Shown here: in pieces, positions 31,037 through 40,994 of the stretch
Numbering within the stretch: the first letter of the stretch is position 1
Layout of the letters: each line of letters starts with the position of its first letter
DNA from: an uncultured Deefgea sp.
Lineage (GTDB): Bacteria > Pseudomonadota > Gammaproteobacteria > Burkholderiales > Chitinibacteraceae
DNA length: 64,000 bases
NCBI RefSeq assembly: GCF_947072475.1
Contig: NZ_CAMTIA010000001.1
Span: 62,001 to 126,000, forward strand
Direction: 5' to 3'
Translations under genes and position numbers: made by a program
The notes under the pieces: generated by a model
Told to the model about the DNA's origin: nothing
The model's input: only the letters and a program-made list of their open reading frames with translations
The model's database searches: none

Positions 31037-31507
31037 TTAAGTTTTGGCTTTTAGCCAATCATTGCCAAAGTTCACCAAGAGCACGCCGACAATAATCAAG
31101 GCCGCGCCGAGTAAGCGTGGCCAGCTCAAGTCTTTCGTCGGCATGGCAAACCAGCCAAAGCGATCAAATAACATTGAGGCAATAATTTGCCCAGTGATAA
31201 TGAGCGACAACATCGTCGCTGCGCCGAGTTTAGGCGCGATTAATGTAGTGCCAAAAACAAAGACCGCGCCAAGCAAGCCCCCCAGCAGCATCCACGGCTC
31301 GGCTTTCGGTAGTTGCGCTAGGGCGCTGATTTTTTGCCCTGTCGCCAGACTGATGCAGAGTAGGGCCAGCGTACCGACCGAAAAAGACACTAAGGCGGCG
31401 AGTAAAGTGCTGTGGCCGATGACCGACTTGAGCTGGTTATTGATGGCGGCTTGCAAGGGAATAATCAGGCCAATGGTGAGTGCGAATAAGCTATAAAGAT
31501 AAGTCAT
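31037..31507 (-). CDS. DMT-superfamily membrane protein, YdcZ/DUF606 type
   Basis: 156 residues with five hydrophobic segments, beginning with a short TM (LYSLFALTIGLIIPLQAAIN) and ending in a Lys-rich cytoplasmic tail. The pattern GLIIPLQAAINNQL, WMLLGGLLGAVFVFG and GAALIIVGVLLVNFG is that of half-size DMT proteins (DUF606), which form dimers. The substrate is unknown. Convergent with nudF; monocistronic. Confidence 0.75.
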   Translation of the reverse strand: MTYLYSLFALTIGLIIPLQAAINNQLKSVIGHSTLLAALVSFSVGTLALLCISLATGQKISALAQLPKAEPWMLLGGLLGAVFVFGTTLIAPKLGAATMLSLIITGQIIASMLFDRFGWFAMPTKDLSWPRLLGAALIIVGVLLVNFGNDWLKAKT

Positions 31508-31792
31508 GACAACTCCAAAAAAGGCTTGCGAAAGCGAGCTGCGGCCATGGTAATCAATTAAATAGATTGCCTCTAGGCTGAAACTGATTTAATTTGCGCG
31601 CCATGCGCCAAATCGTTGAGCCAAAGTGGGTTTGCATCGTGGTCTGCTCGTCATTGATGTACTCGCTATTACGCTAAAGGATTGGTCAACCAACTTGGGG
31701 GTGAGTCGCGATCTCTGGCGCTCAAACTGAATCGATTTTCAATACGCAACGCAGTATTTTTGCGTTGTCGTAGTATGCAAAGGCCAATAAAA
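31508..31792. other. Gap between YdcZ-type gene and rhodanese gene
   Basis: 285 bases with divergent flanking genes, so promoters for both must lie here. I see no convincing paired -35/-10 hexamers, hairpin or repeat. A plus-strand open frame continuous with the rhodanese gene is not protein-like. Confidence 0.4.
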
Positions 31793-32116
31793 ATGCAACA
31801 CATTAGTCCGAATGATCTTTACCTCTGGCTGCAAGATTCAAGCCGTGCCGCGCCTCAATTATTAGACGTTCGCGAGCCTTGGGAAGTGGCTTTATGCCAA
31901 ATTAACGGCAGTCAAAATCTGCCGATGAATCACATTCCCAGCGAGCAAACGCGCTTAGATCCGGATGCCACTTACGTGGTGATTTGCCATCACGGCGTGC
32001 GTAGCTATCAAGTGGCGGGATTTTTGGAACGGCAAGGTTTTGAAAATATGATTAATTTAGACGGCGGCATTGCGGCGTGGGCCAATGATGTTGAGCCGAA
32101 TATGGCGCGATATTGA
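31793..32116 (+). CDS. Single-domain rhodanese (GlpE-like sulfurtransferase)
   Basis: 107 residues. One rhodanese domain with the N-terminal LLDVREPWE and the active-site loop CHHGVRS containing the persulfide cysteine, ending LDGGIAAWAN. It transfers sulfane sulfur in the cytoplasm; the true acceptor is not known. The ATG at 31793 gives the family length and has AAAGG about 9 bases upstream. In-frame starts at 31682 and 31775 add unconserved residues. Confidence 0.85.
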   Translation: MQHISPNDLYLWLQDSSRAAPQLLDVREPWEVALCQINGSQNLPMNHIPSEQTRLDPDATYVVICHHGVRSYQVAGFLERQGFENMINLDGGIAAWANDVEPNMARY

Positions 32117-32161
32117 GGGTTTGGCTGGCTTGAGAATCGATGGCGTTGACGCCTGATGGTG

Positions 32162-32355
32162 TTCAGATTACGTGTTGATGCTCAGCGTCGCGGCATTCCC
32201 TCTCCCTTGATGCGAGAGGGTTAGGGTGAGGGTGATCCGCCGGCGTGTTTTGTAAGCTCAACACCCCCATCCCAACCGTCCCCCATCGAGGGGGAAGGGG
32301 CTGCAGTCGATCTGCTCAAGCGCTTGTGATGTAAGCAATTAACATCAAATCTGAA
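32162..32355. mobile_element. About 200-bp repeat with TTCAGATT / AATCTGAA ends, copy 2
   Basis: Same ends, order and inner hairpins as 9897-10095 (CCCTCTCCC..GAGAGGG, TAGGGTGAGGGTGAT, CACCCCCATCCCAACC, CCCCC..CGAGGGGGAAGG, GTCGATCTGCTCAAGC). It fills most of the 329-base gap between the rhodanese gene and 32446. Confidence 0.75.
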
Positions 32356-32445
32356 CATTGCTTATTCATCGTCGGTATACGCCGCTAAGCACTGAATTTT
32401 ATTCGTTTGCTCGCTATACCCAATTTAATATCGCCAGCAGAGGCC

Positions 32446-32775
32446 ATGATGGATTTAACGCGAATTGGCATTTTTTTTGAATTGCTCGAACGAGAGCTCG
32501 CTGGCCAGCCTGATTTGCAGGCTGATTTAATGGCGGTAGTGCAATTTGAGCCGCAATTGCTCATGCCTTGGCTGCCGGTCATTGATATGGCTGAGCATAA
32601 ATTAGGTGATTTACATACCGTGGTGCAGTGGATTACCTGCCCCCATCTGGAACTCAATGGCGTGTCGCCTGCATCACTGGTCGGCTCGGCCGATGGGGTG
32701 GCGCGAGTGCGTCAATTGTTGACGCAATATGCGCCTTTGCCGCCATGGCGCATGCCGCCGGATGCAGCGGCGTAA
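32446..32775 (+). CDS. Unrecognised protein, faint Xre/MbcA/ParS-antitoxin resemblance
   Basis: 109 residues from the ATG at 32446, which has AGAGG 5 bases upstream (an ATG at 32449 follows). Acidic N-terminal helix (MDLTRIGIFFELLERELA), a Leu/Pro middle, and NGVSPASLVGSADGVARVRQLL near the end. That last stretch recalls the toxin-binding helices of Xre/MbcA/ParS antitoxins (the DUF2384 end), but no helix-turn-helix precedes it and there is no RES-type toxin gene beside it. No signal peptide. Function not known. Confidence 0.5.
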   Translation: MMDLTRIGIFFELLERELAGQPDLQADLMAVVQFEPQLLMPWLPVIDMAEHKLGDLHTVVQWITCPHLELNGVSPASLVGSADGVARVRQLLTQYAPLPPWRMPPDAAA

Positions 32776-32863
32776 CCTTAAGTTAAAGATTGACATCTTT
32801 CGGCAAAAAAAATGCCGCCCTAGGGCGAAAGACAGTTCACTTAACGACAAACCCTGAAAACCT

Positions 32864-32934
32864 GACGCAGAGACGCAGAGGAAAATCAGGGTTTTTCAGT
32901 TGATTTTCTCTGTACCTTTGCGTCAAAAGCGATA
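32864..32934. repeat. ACGCAGAG...TTTGCGTC imperfect palindromic repeat, copy 2
   Basis: GACGCAGAGACGCAGAG at the left and TCTCTGTACCTTTGCGTC at the right. Related to 6679-6752. It is non-coding, in the gap between 32775 and rlhA. Confidence 0.55.
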
Positions 32935-32952
32935 CCTGCAATGAAATCGACG

Positions 32953-32989
32953 AAAAAAATGCCGTTCACTTGGCTTAAGTGAACGGCAT
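32953..32989 (-). terminator. Terminator for rlhA
   Basis: A 13-bp perfect stem ATGCCGTTCACTT / AAGTGAACGGCAT (32959-32971, 32977-32989) with a 5-base loop. On the minus strand it is followed by a T run (A run 32953-32958 on the plus strand), 34 bases after the rlhA stop. Confidence 0.9.
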
Positions 32990-33022
32990 TACCGCTAGGA
33001 CGGCATTGTTTTGTGGCGTCGT

Positions 33023-35032
33023 TTAATGGCTATAGCCTTCAGGTTCTGGCTTGGCTTGGTGAAAGGTAATGGTTTGCACTGGAATAATCGATGGTGGTGG
33101 CGATTTTAAAATGTGCGGTTTCATTTTGCCCATCACGTGCATTTCGCACGGCTTGCAATCAAACACCAGCGTATAGCTTTCTTTATCGTTGGATAGTGTC
33201 ATCGGCTCGGCCTTGATTTGACCTTTGACACCGATCACGCCTTTGGCTTGTTTCGGGCACAACTCAAACGAAAACCGCAGGCAATGCTTGGTAATCATTA
33301 ACGGCACTTCGCCGGCTTCTTTATGCGCTTCATACGCGGCGGCGATGAGTTTTACGCCGTGCTGTTGATAAAACTCACGCGCTTTCTTGTTATACACATT
33401 GCCCAAAAACGACAGCGTTTCATCGGGATAAATCGCCGGTGGCTCAACCGGTACTTTACGTTCTTGCTTAGGCCAAGCGGCTACGCGGGCGATTTCAAGT
33501 TGCTCAACCGCTTCGCGGCGCAGTGCGTTAATCGCCGATGCGGCCACATGCCAAGGCTGGCTTAGATTGAGCGATACATCTTCCGCGTAAAACATCGTGT
33601 TGCCGAGTTTACCGAGGCCAGCAATTAAACCACTCCATGCTTTGTCGGTATTCTGGGAAATCTCTAGCGCCATCGGCGCGTCAACCGTCACGGCACAGCC
33701 GTCGGCATCGGTGATGGTGAGGGCGAGGCCAGCCGCAGTTTCAGACAAATTGAGCCACACGCCGATTTTGCGTTCAGCGGATTTTTTATTCAGTATCTGC
33801 TCCCAAGCATGATCCCGATTGCGGTTCATGCCAATACCTGCCTTAAGGCCAGCAAGCTCGCTCATGGCCTCATTGGGGAAGACGCGGAAAGTGTCAGGGA
33901 GTGGGGAGTGGGGAGTGGCGGATTGAATGGCCTCAACGATATTGGCTTGCACGCCGACTACTTCGCGTTTTTTCATGTAATTCAAACCATCGCCGTTCGC
34001 TAGCGGTTCATTCGGGTCGATCAGTGCGATTTCAAAGAATTTGTCCGTCACGCGAGTGACGGTGCCCACCGGCAGTCCGACGTATTTGGGCGAATCAAAC
34101 GCGCCAATGTCGGTTTTGCGTTCCGTGGCGAAATAATCGGTATGGCCACGGTGGAAGGTTTTATCGACGTTGGGCGTAAAGAAAATCTCGCTGCGGCCAC
34201 TTGATGCGGGGGCTAAATCAGGACGTTGTTCGAGAATTTCATCGAGATGGCGGCGGTAATGCGCAGTGATATTTTTAACGTATTGCGCGTCTTTGTAACG
34301 CCCTTCGATTTTGAACGAGCGCACGCCAGCGTCGACCAGCAGCGCCAAATTATCGGTTTGATCGTTGTCTTTCATCGACAGCAAATGCTTATCAAACGCC
34401 ACCACTTGGCCTTTATGGTCGGTCAAGGTGTAGGGCAGGCGGCAAGCTTGCGAGCAATCGCCGCGATTGGCGCTGCGATTGGTTGCTGCATGGCTGATAT
34501 TGCATTGGCCAGAAAACGCCACGCACAAAGCGCCGTGGATGAAGTATTCAATCGTCGCGGTATCGCCCACGGCGGCGCTGATGTCGCGGATTTGCTTCAC
34601 ACCCAATTCACGCGCCAACACGATTTGCGAGAAACCGGCGTCGGATAAAAATTTTGCTTTTTCAGGGCTACGAATATCGCATTGCGTACTGGCGTGCAGC
34701 TGGATCGGCGGAATGTCGAGTTTGAGTACGCCCATGTCTTGCACAATCAACGCATCCACACCGGCTTCATGCAGCTGAATAATTTGCTGGCGCGCGGGTT
34801 CCAGTTCGTTGTCGTGCAAGATGGTATTGAGCGTGACAAACACCCGTGAATGATAACGATGCGCGAATTGCACCAAGGCACTGATGTCTTCAATTGGATT
34901 GCTAGCATTGTGCCGCGCGCCAAAGCTTGGGCCGCCGATATACACCGCATCTGCGCCGTGCAAAATGGCTTCTCGGGCGATTTCGGCGGTTTTGGCTGGG
35001 GCAAGTAATTCAAGTTGGTGCGGCAAAAGCAT
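33023..35032 (-). CDS. rlhA: 23S rRNA 5-hydroxycytidine synthase, U32 peptidase family
   Basis: 669 residues (E. coli RlhA/YdcP 653). It follows that protein closely: LELLAPAKTAEIAREAILHG, GARHNAS, FVTLNTILHDNELEPA, SANRGDCSQACRLPY with cluster cysteines, SFKIEGRYKDAQYVKNIT, and late Cys pairs (HCLRFSFELCPKQ, CKPCEMHVMG). It hydroxylates C2501 of 23S rRNA, using a prephenate-derived co-substrate and Fe-S. Between VVGVQANIVE and FRVFPNE there are about 8 extra residues (SATPHSPL) encoded by a single G-rich repeat arm at 33896-33919, kept in frame. Monocistronic. Confidence 0.93.
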   Translation of the reverse strand: MLLPHQLELLAPAKTAEIAREAILHGADAVYIGGPSFGARHNASNPIEDISALVQFAHRYHSRVFVTLNTILHDNELEPARQQIIQLHEAGVDALIVQDMGVLKLDIPPIQLHASTQCDIRSPEKAKFLSDAGFSQIVLARELGVKQIRDISAAVGDTATIEYFIHGALCVAFSGQCNISHAATNRSANRGDCSQACRLPYTLTDHKGQVVAFDKHLLSMKDNDQTDNLALLVDAGVRSFKIEGRYKDAQYVKNITAHYRRHLDEILEQRPDLAPASSGRSEIFFTPNVDKTFHRGHTDYFATERKTDIGAFDSPKYVGLPVGTVTRVTDKFFEIALIDPNEPLANGDGLNYMKKREVVGVQANIVEAIQSATPHSPLPDTFRVFPNEAMSELAGLKAGIGMNRNRDHAWEQILNKKSAERKIGVWLNLSETAAGLALTITDADGCAVTVDAPMALEISQNTDKAWSGLIAGLGKLGNTMFYAEDVSLNLSQPWHVAASAINALRREAVEQLEIARVAAWPKQERKVPVEPPAIYPDETLSFLGNVYNKKAREFYQQHGVKLIAAAYEAHKEAGEVPLMITKHCLRFSFELCPKQAKGVIGVKGQIKAEPMTLSNDKESYTLVFDCKPCEMHVMGKMKPHILKSPPPSIIPVQTITFHQAKPEPEGYSH
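33896..33919. repeat. GGGGAGT repeat arm inside rlhA
   Basis: AGGGAGTGGGGAGTGGGGAG then TGG: a single arm of the family, with no complementary arm nearby. On the coding (minus) strand it reads CCACTCCCC.., encoding TPHSPLP. In-frame insertion in a connecting loop. Confidence 0.75.
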
Positions 35033-35181
35033 AATGCAATCCAGAGCAAGTCAGGCGAAGGGGCAGAAGTATAACGTATTCAAAGGCTTAGCGGTGTGAT
35101 TGGCTAGGCTGATTTTGTGGGGGTTGGCGTGTGGATTGACGAGTGTTGTTGGGCTTACTCAATTCATTGTTTATTTTGGTT

Positions 35182-35209
35182 TTGTTTGTAAGTGTTACCA
35201 TCATATAAG
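35182..35209 (+). promoter_or_regulatory. Candidate sigma-70 promoter for 35258 gene
   Basis: TTGTTT (35182-35187), 16-base spacer, TATAAG (35204-35209), about 50 bases before the next start codon. Both hexamers are near consensus. No experimental support. Confidence 0.45.
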
Positions 35210-35257
35210 GTAAAGTCCGTATCTTGTGTGCAGCCTCGCTGGATTTTGGGTTTTGAT

Positions 35258-36142
35258 ATGGCAATGAATAAAAAGTGGCTTGGGATTGTAGTAGGGGTAT
35301 TCATCAGTTTGCCAACGCATGCGGTTGACCCACGGCAGTATGGTTTGGTGGCGGACGATACCAGCCGCACTTCATTGCGTTTTCGTCAGCAGCACATTGA
35401 ATCGCCACGTGGCCCGCAAACTTTTGAAATCGTCGATAAGCAGAGCGTGAGCTTGCGGCAGGCGCAGTATTTTGATCTTGCGGGGCAATTGGCGTATATG
35501 GCGGTGCAATTACCATATGTCACTGTGGATCAATCATTTACCAATAGCCGCCGCGCGCCGGCGGAGGCCGATGGCGTGGGCGATGTGATGTTGGGCTTTG
35601 GTATGGGGGTTTATCGTCGGCCAGCCTTGGATCGAAATGCATTAAAAAACTACGACCGTAATGGACTCAGTAGCGCCTGCGGTGTACAGGTTAATATTCC
35701 GACGGCGACGTATCAAAAAGAGCAATCAGCCAATATCACCGCCAATCGCTGGATGCTATTGCCCGAATGCCAATTGGCTTGGACCATGAATCAATGGGTT
35801 TTGGAGGGGGTGGCAGGACTATCTTGGTTTGCCGATAATGCCGATTATAAAATCGGTCGATTTGAACAAAAAAATGTATATCACTTTAAAACCATGGCGA
35901 GTTTCAGCCCGATTCCTGAGATGTGGCTGGCGGCGACGTTAGAATACCAAACGGGTGGCATGGTGACGCGTGGCGGTAGAACGGCGAACGATAAAATCAA
36001 TAATTGGCTCGCTGGCGGCGCGATTAATTTTCGTTTGCCGGGGGGCAATAGTGTGCGGCTAGTGGGCGAATGGCCGGTGAGCACCGCGCAGGGCGCAAGT
36101 AAAGAACGAGAAATCTCGGTGGTGCTGTCGCACGCATGGTAA
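35258..36142 (+). CDS. Outer-membrane protein, MetA-pathway/transporter-like barrel
   Basis: 294 residues from the ATG at 35258 (an ATG two codons later is equally possible). The signal peptide MNKKWLGIVVGVFISLPTHA is cleaved before VDPRQ. The mature protein is rich in alternating hydrophobic beta strands with glycine turns (GVGDVMLGFGMGVYRRP, NIPTATYQ) and ends in SVVLSHAW, a terminal aromatic. The GxGDxxLG pattern is shared with the phenol-degradation MetA / transporter-like barrel family. The cargo is unknown; the fit to the family is moderate. Confidence 0.65.
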   Translation: MAMNKKWLGIVVGVFISLPTHAVDPRQYGLVADDTSRTSLRFRQQHIESPRGPQTFEIVDKQSVSLRQAQYFDLAGQLAYMAVQLPYVTVDQSFTNSRRAPAEADGVGDVMLGFGMGVYRRPALDRNALKNYDRNGLSSACGVQVNIPTATYQKEQSANITANRWMLLPECQLAWTMNQWVLEGVAGLSWFADNADYKIGRFEQKNVYHFKTMASFSPIPEMWLAATLEYQTGGMVTRGGRTANDKINNWLAGGAINFRLPGGNSVRLVGEWPVSTAQGASKEREISVVLSHAW

Positions 36143-36171
36143 ATCAGATTTAATTCAGACTGGCAGCAAAT

Positions 36172-36211
36172 AAAAAACGCAGCGACCAATGCTTTGGCGC
36201 TGCGTTTTTTT
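36172..36211. terminator. Terminator after the barrel-protein gene
   Basis: CGCAGCG (36178-36184) / CGCTGCG (36198-36204) stem with an A run before and seven Ts after. It lies 35 bases beyond the stop codon. Confidence 0.85.
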
Positions 36212-36218
36212 GATGCGG

Positions 36219-36428
36219 TTCAGATGATGTGATGGTAGCCAAAGTATCGCGGCATTCCCTCTCCCTTGATGGGTAAGGGGCGTAGGGTGAGGGTGATACG
36301 ACGACGTGCAGCTCACCCCCATCCCAACCTTCCCCCATCAAGGGGGAAGGAGCAACAGTCGCGCTCATTTAGCGAATGAGATCGACTCAATATGGACCTC
36401 TTTTTACTGTATCAATACCCAATCTGAA
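36219..36428. mobile_element. About 200-bp repeat with TTCAGAT / AATCTGAA ends, copy 3
   Basis: Starts TTCAGAT, ends AATCTGAA (36421-36428). The inner words CCCTCTCCCTTGATGGG, TAGGGTGAGGGTGATACG and CACCCCCATCCCAACCTTCC are shared with copies 1 and 2; the right half is the most diverged. It fills the gap between the terminator and thiC. Confidence 0.7.
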
Positions 36429-36445
36429 TAGCGCATGCTTTTATG

Positions 36446-38420
<1,975 letters not shown>

Positions 38421-38507
38421 TCAAACTCAGATGAGTGATTCAGTCGCGCTCGTTGGCGCGTGATTTAAAAAGACGGCATAGGAGTCAGGGCGCAAAAAGT
38501 CAGCGAC

Positions 38508-38645
38508 TCGCTTTCCTACGCCGGTATTAACCGGGTCAGGTTCCAAGGGTATATCTCATCCGATTTACTGACGTTTTCTCAGCTCGCCGTTGGATAAAAA
38601 ACGGTGCGAGAACAAGAAAAGTCGCTTAAATCGGAACCCCTAGCG
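38508..38645 (-). promoter_or_regulatory. TPP riboswitch (THI element) upstream of thiC
   Basis: On the minus strand, in order: GGGGTTCCGATTT at the 5' end, a long variable stem-loop (P3 region, GCACCGTTTTTTATCCAACGG), CTGAGA (38582-38577), ATACCCTTGGAACCTGA (to about 38536), CCGGTTAATACCGG and CGTAGGAAAGCG. These are the conserved TPP-aptamer elements. About 108 bases separate it from the ATG. I see no clean intrinsic terminator, so control may be at translation start. Confidence 0.93.
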
Positions 38646-38649
38646 ATTC

Positions 38650-38695
38650 ATGAATGTGAAATTAAAAGAGTTGTGGGATAATTGCAAGACAAATT
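38650..38695 (-). promoter_or_regulatory. Candidate thiC promoter
   Basis: On the minus strand TTGCAA, 17 bases, TAATTT, just upstream of the TPP aptamer. Reasonable hexamers and spacing; unsupported otherwise. The same short region must also drive the divergent methyltransferase gene. Confidence 0.4.
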
Positions 38696-38741
38696 GAATA
38701 ATCTAATCGCCGTAGTCGGCTTGTCTTGAGGTGAAGCAAAC

Positions 38742-39383
38742 ATGGATTGGGAAAACGCACGTTATCTTTTAGTTGAGCAGCAAATTCGCCCGTGGAATGT
38801 GTTAAATCCTGTGATTCTAGCGCGGGTGCTCAATACCCGCCGTGAAGACTTTGTGCCAGCGGACAAAAAAGAATTGGCTTTTGTTGACGTTGAACTGCCA
38901 TTGGCGCATGGCCAGCTGATGCTTGCACCTAAGGTTGAAGCGCGTTTATTACAAGAAATCGACTTAAAGCCCACTGATAAATTGCTGATTGCTGGCCCTG
39001 GCGCAGCTTACTTGGTGGCCTTGGCTGCGGGCTTATGCGCGCACGTGGTGGCGGTGGATGCCGATATTGAGTATGTGGCTTTTATCAATGCGCAGCTCAA
39101 AGCCGCCGGCATTAAAAACGCCCGCGCCGAAGTGGGCGATGCCTTGGCACCCAATGGGCAAGCGCCTTTCGATGCCATTATCGCCACCGCATCATTCGAT
39201 CAAGCGCCAGCGAGCTTGTTGGCGCAATTAGCCAATAATGGCCGTTTGCTGGCGATTATTGGTGAAGAGCCGATGATGTATGCCACTTTATATCGTCAAG
39301 TAGGCGCAGTGCTCGAGCAAAAACAAGTCTTTGATTACAACTTGCCAAGAATGCGTGTGACGGCACCGGTATTTGAATTTTGA
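38742..39383 (+). CDS. Protein-L-isoaspartate O-methyltransferase-like protein
   Basis: 213 residues. It aligns by eye with Pcm: the N-terminal MVEQQIRPWNVLNPVILA-type helix, REDFVP, a SAM region KLLIAGPGAAYLVALAAGL, VVAVDAD, then PFDAIIATASF, NNGRLLAIIG and a C-terminal beta hairpin. Motif I is altered: Pcm has EIGTGSGYQTA where this has IAGPGAAYLVA. Catalysis may therefore be changed. Isoaspartyl repair is the formal prediction. It is divergent from thiC. A weak terminator-like hairpin lies at 39514-39538. Confidence 0.7.
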   Translation: MDWENARYLLVEQQIRPWNVLNPVILARVLNTRREDFVPADKKELAFVDVELPLAHGQLMLAPKVEARLLQEIDLKPTDKLLIAGPGAAYLVALAAGLCAHVVAVDADIEYVAFINAQLKAAGIKNARAEVGDALAPNGQAPFDAIIATASFDQAPASLLAQLANNGRLLAIIGEEPMMYATLYRQVGAVLEQKQVFDYNLPRMRVTAPVFEF

Positions 39384-39513
39384 TCGAAAGCATCCGCCTC
39401 TTTGACTCATTGCCGCTTTAGAAGTGAAGTAAAGGAAAGTTGCGGAGCTTATTGTTGTTAGTCTTACCATAATATTTTTTCATGCGTATTTATTTGTGTG
39501 GTTTAAGTCAAAG

Positions 39514-39538
39514 AGCCGGTAGAAATACTGGCTTTTTT
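39514..39538 (+). terminator. Terminator before the polysaccharide cluster
   Basis: AGCCGGT / ACTGGCT (one mismatch) with a 6-base loop followed by six Ts. It lies 130 bases after the methyltransferase gene. A TATAAT at 39572-39577 follows it and may be the -10 of the wzz promoter. Confidence 0.6.
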
Positions 39539-39633
39539 CTTACAAAAAATAGAAAAATGCGGCTCATCGATTATAATGGTCGCCATTTTTATGGATGTTT
39601 TTGAATTATTAACTTTTTTATAGAACACACCCA

Positions 39634-40140
39634 ATGACAGCTGCACACTCAAGCGAGTTATCTAATCGCAAGCCAGAAACAGAAGATGAGATTTCCTTGC
39701 TCGACTTGCTATTGGTACTCACCAAGCACAAAAAACTGATTATTGGCCTACCGATTTTGGCTGCGGTGATTGCGGCTGCGGTGGCCCTCGGTCTACCCAA
39801 TCAGTACACAGCTACGCTAAAAATTGCGCCGTCGAAAAATGCGGCGGTTTACAACTGGGTGCTAAATAACGATCAAGTGAAAGAAACGATCGCCAAAGAC
39901 ATGAAGCTGGTAGAGCACTTTGATACTAAAGGCCGACAAGCAACGCGTAATGCAATGGGTAATGCAGTTAAAGTTACTTTAAACGCCAAAGATGGTTTTT
40001 TAGATATTAATGTGACCGACAAAAATCCGGAGTTTGCAGCTTTGCTGGCTAATAAAATGGGTTTAGCTTTGCAAAGCAATTTATATAGTCTGCGATTATT
40101 GGATAGTTCTAAGCTGCGTTATGAATTAGAAACTCGCTGA
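39634..40140 (+). CDS. Wzz-type chain-length regulator, N-terminal half (split gene)
   Basis: 168 residues, ending at an in-frame TGA (40138-40140). It has the Wzz N-terminus: a short acidic lead (EDEISLLDLLLVLTKHKK), the first TM (LIIGLPILAAVIAAAVALGL), then the periplasmic domain with YTATLKIAP. The same frame stays open after the TGA to 40704 and supplies the rest of the domain, the coiled coil and the second TM. Whole-length Wzz would be about 356 residues, spanning the inner membrane and setting O-antigen length. Either a recent nonsense mutation, a sequencing error or a readthrough site. Confidence 0.75.
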   Translation: MTAAHSSELSNRKPETEDEISLLDLLLVLTKHKKLIIGLPILAAVIAAAVALGLPNQYTATLKIAPSKNAAVYNWVLNNDQVKETIAKDMKLVEHFDTKGRQATRNAMGNAVKVTLNAKDGFLDINVTDKNPEFAALLANKMGLALQSNLYSLRLLDSSKLRYELETR

Positions 40141-40143
40141 GAA

Positions 40144-40704
40144 ATGGCGCAAAAAAATAAAAATAAATACGATGCCGAAATTAAACAAACCGATTTGGCG
40201 GCAATGATTAATCAATTGTCCGCAGCGGATCGTTATGGCATTACCAGCTTAGCGGCGATTCAAGCTGAATCGACCTTGCAAGGTGGTGTGAGCGATATGA
40301 TGCAAAACGAATTGGTACGGATGCAAGATCAACTCTCGAGCTTGCAGCGATTGGTGGTGGATAGCATGAAAAAACAAGCCAATGCCAATAATACCGGTTT
40401 ATGGATTGCCGCCGTCGGTGCTTTGCAACAGCAAGCGTATTGGGATGCTTTAATCGAGCGGCTGGATCGGCGAATTGAATTATTAAAAAAACAAGAACGC
40501 GATGAATTAAAAATGACCGCCGCCGAAGTGCCGGATGAAAAATCAGGGCCTAAACGGGCATTAATTATATTGTTGGCCACATTTGCGGCACTGTTTTTAA
40601 GTATTTTATGGGCATTTATTGCTGAAGCCATCACCAAATCAAGAGAAAATAGCCAATCATCAGCACTATTAGGCAAAATTGGCGCGGCTTGGCGCGCAAA
40701 GTAA
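40144..40704 (+). CDS. Wzz-type chain-length regulator, C-terminal half (split gene)
   Basis: 186 residues, in the same frame as 39634-40140 and only three bases after its stop. It begins MAQKNKNKYDAEIKQTDL (coiled-coil helix of Wzz), continues through the periplasmic hairpin and ends with the second TM (ALIILLATFAALFLSILWAFIAEAI) and a short cytoplasmic tail. The ATG sits at TGAGAAATG, so ribosomes ending at the TGA could restart; no ribosome-binding site of its own. Alone it lacks the first TM. Confidence 0.7.
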   Translation: MAQKNKNKYDAEIKQTDLAAMINQLSAADRYGITSLAAIQAESTLQGGVSDMMQNELVRMQDQLSSLQRLVVDSMKKQANANNTGLWIAAVGALQQQAYWDALIERLDRRIELLKKQERDELKMTAAEVPDEKSGPKRALIILLATFAALFLSILWAFIAEAITKSRENSQSSALLGKIGAAWRAK

Positions 40705-40814
40705 TTGATGTCTGTAGGCTGGGCTTGGCCGTGTCGTTGTGGCAAAAAAATAGCAAATTGGTCCTTAGCCAGCGTTCGGCTTTAGCTTTGAGATACCTAG
40801 TAAAATACATCGCT

Positions 40815-40886
40815 GTAGGGTCGACTTTAGTCGATCAGGCTAATTTCGATCCGGCCATGTGTTCGGTCGCTTGAAAGCGACCCTAA
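40815..40886. repeat. GTAGGGTCG...CGACCCTA REP-like repeat, copy 1
   Basis: GTAGGGTCGACTTTAGTCGA opens and GTCGCTTGAAAGCGACCCTA closes, with small hairpins at each end. Related copies at 58936-58983 and 59210-59257. It is in the 290-base gap between wzz and rfbB. Confidence 0.65.
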
Positions 40887-40994
40887 GGGTGATTTTTGAA
40901 GAAGACGCAAAATCAGGCGCCTAGGATTGACGAACTCAACCGACCTTACGACTTGATTGTGTATCAATGAATAAAAGTATTGGAAAAAACCTAA

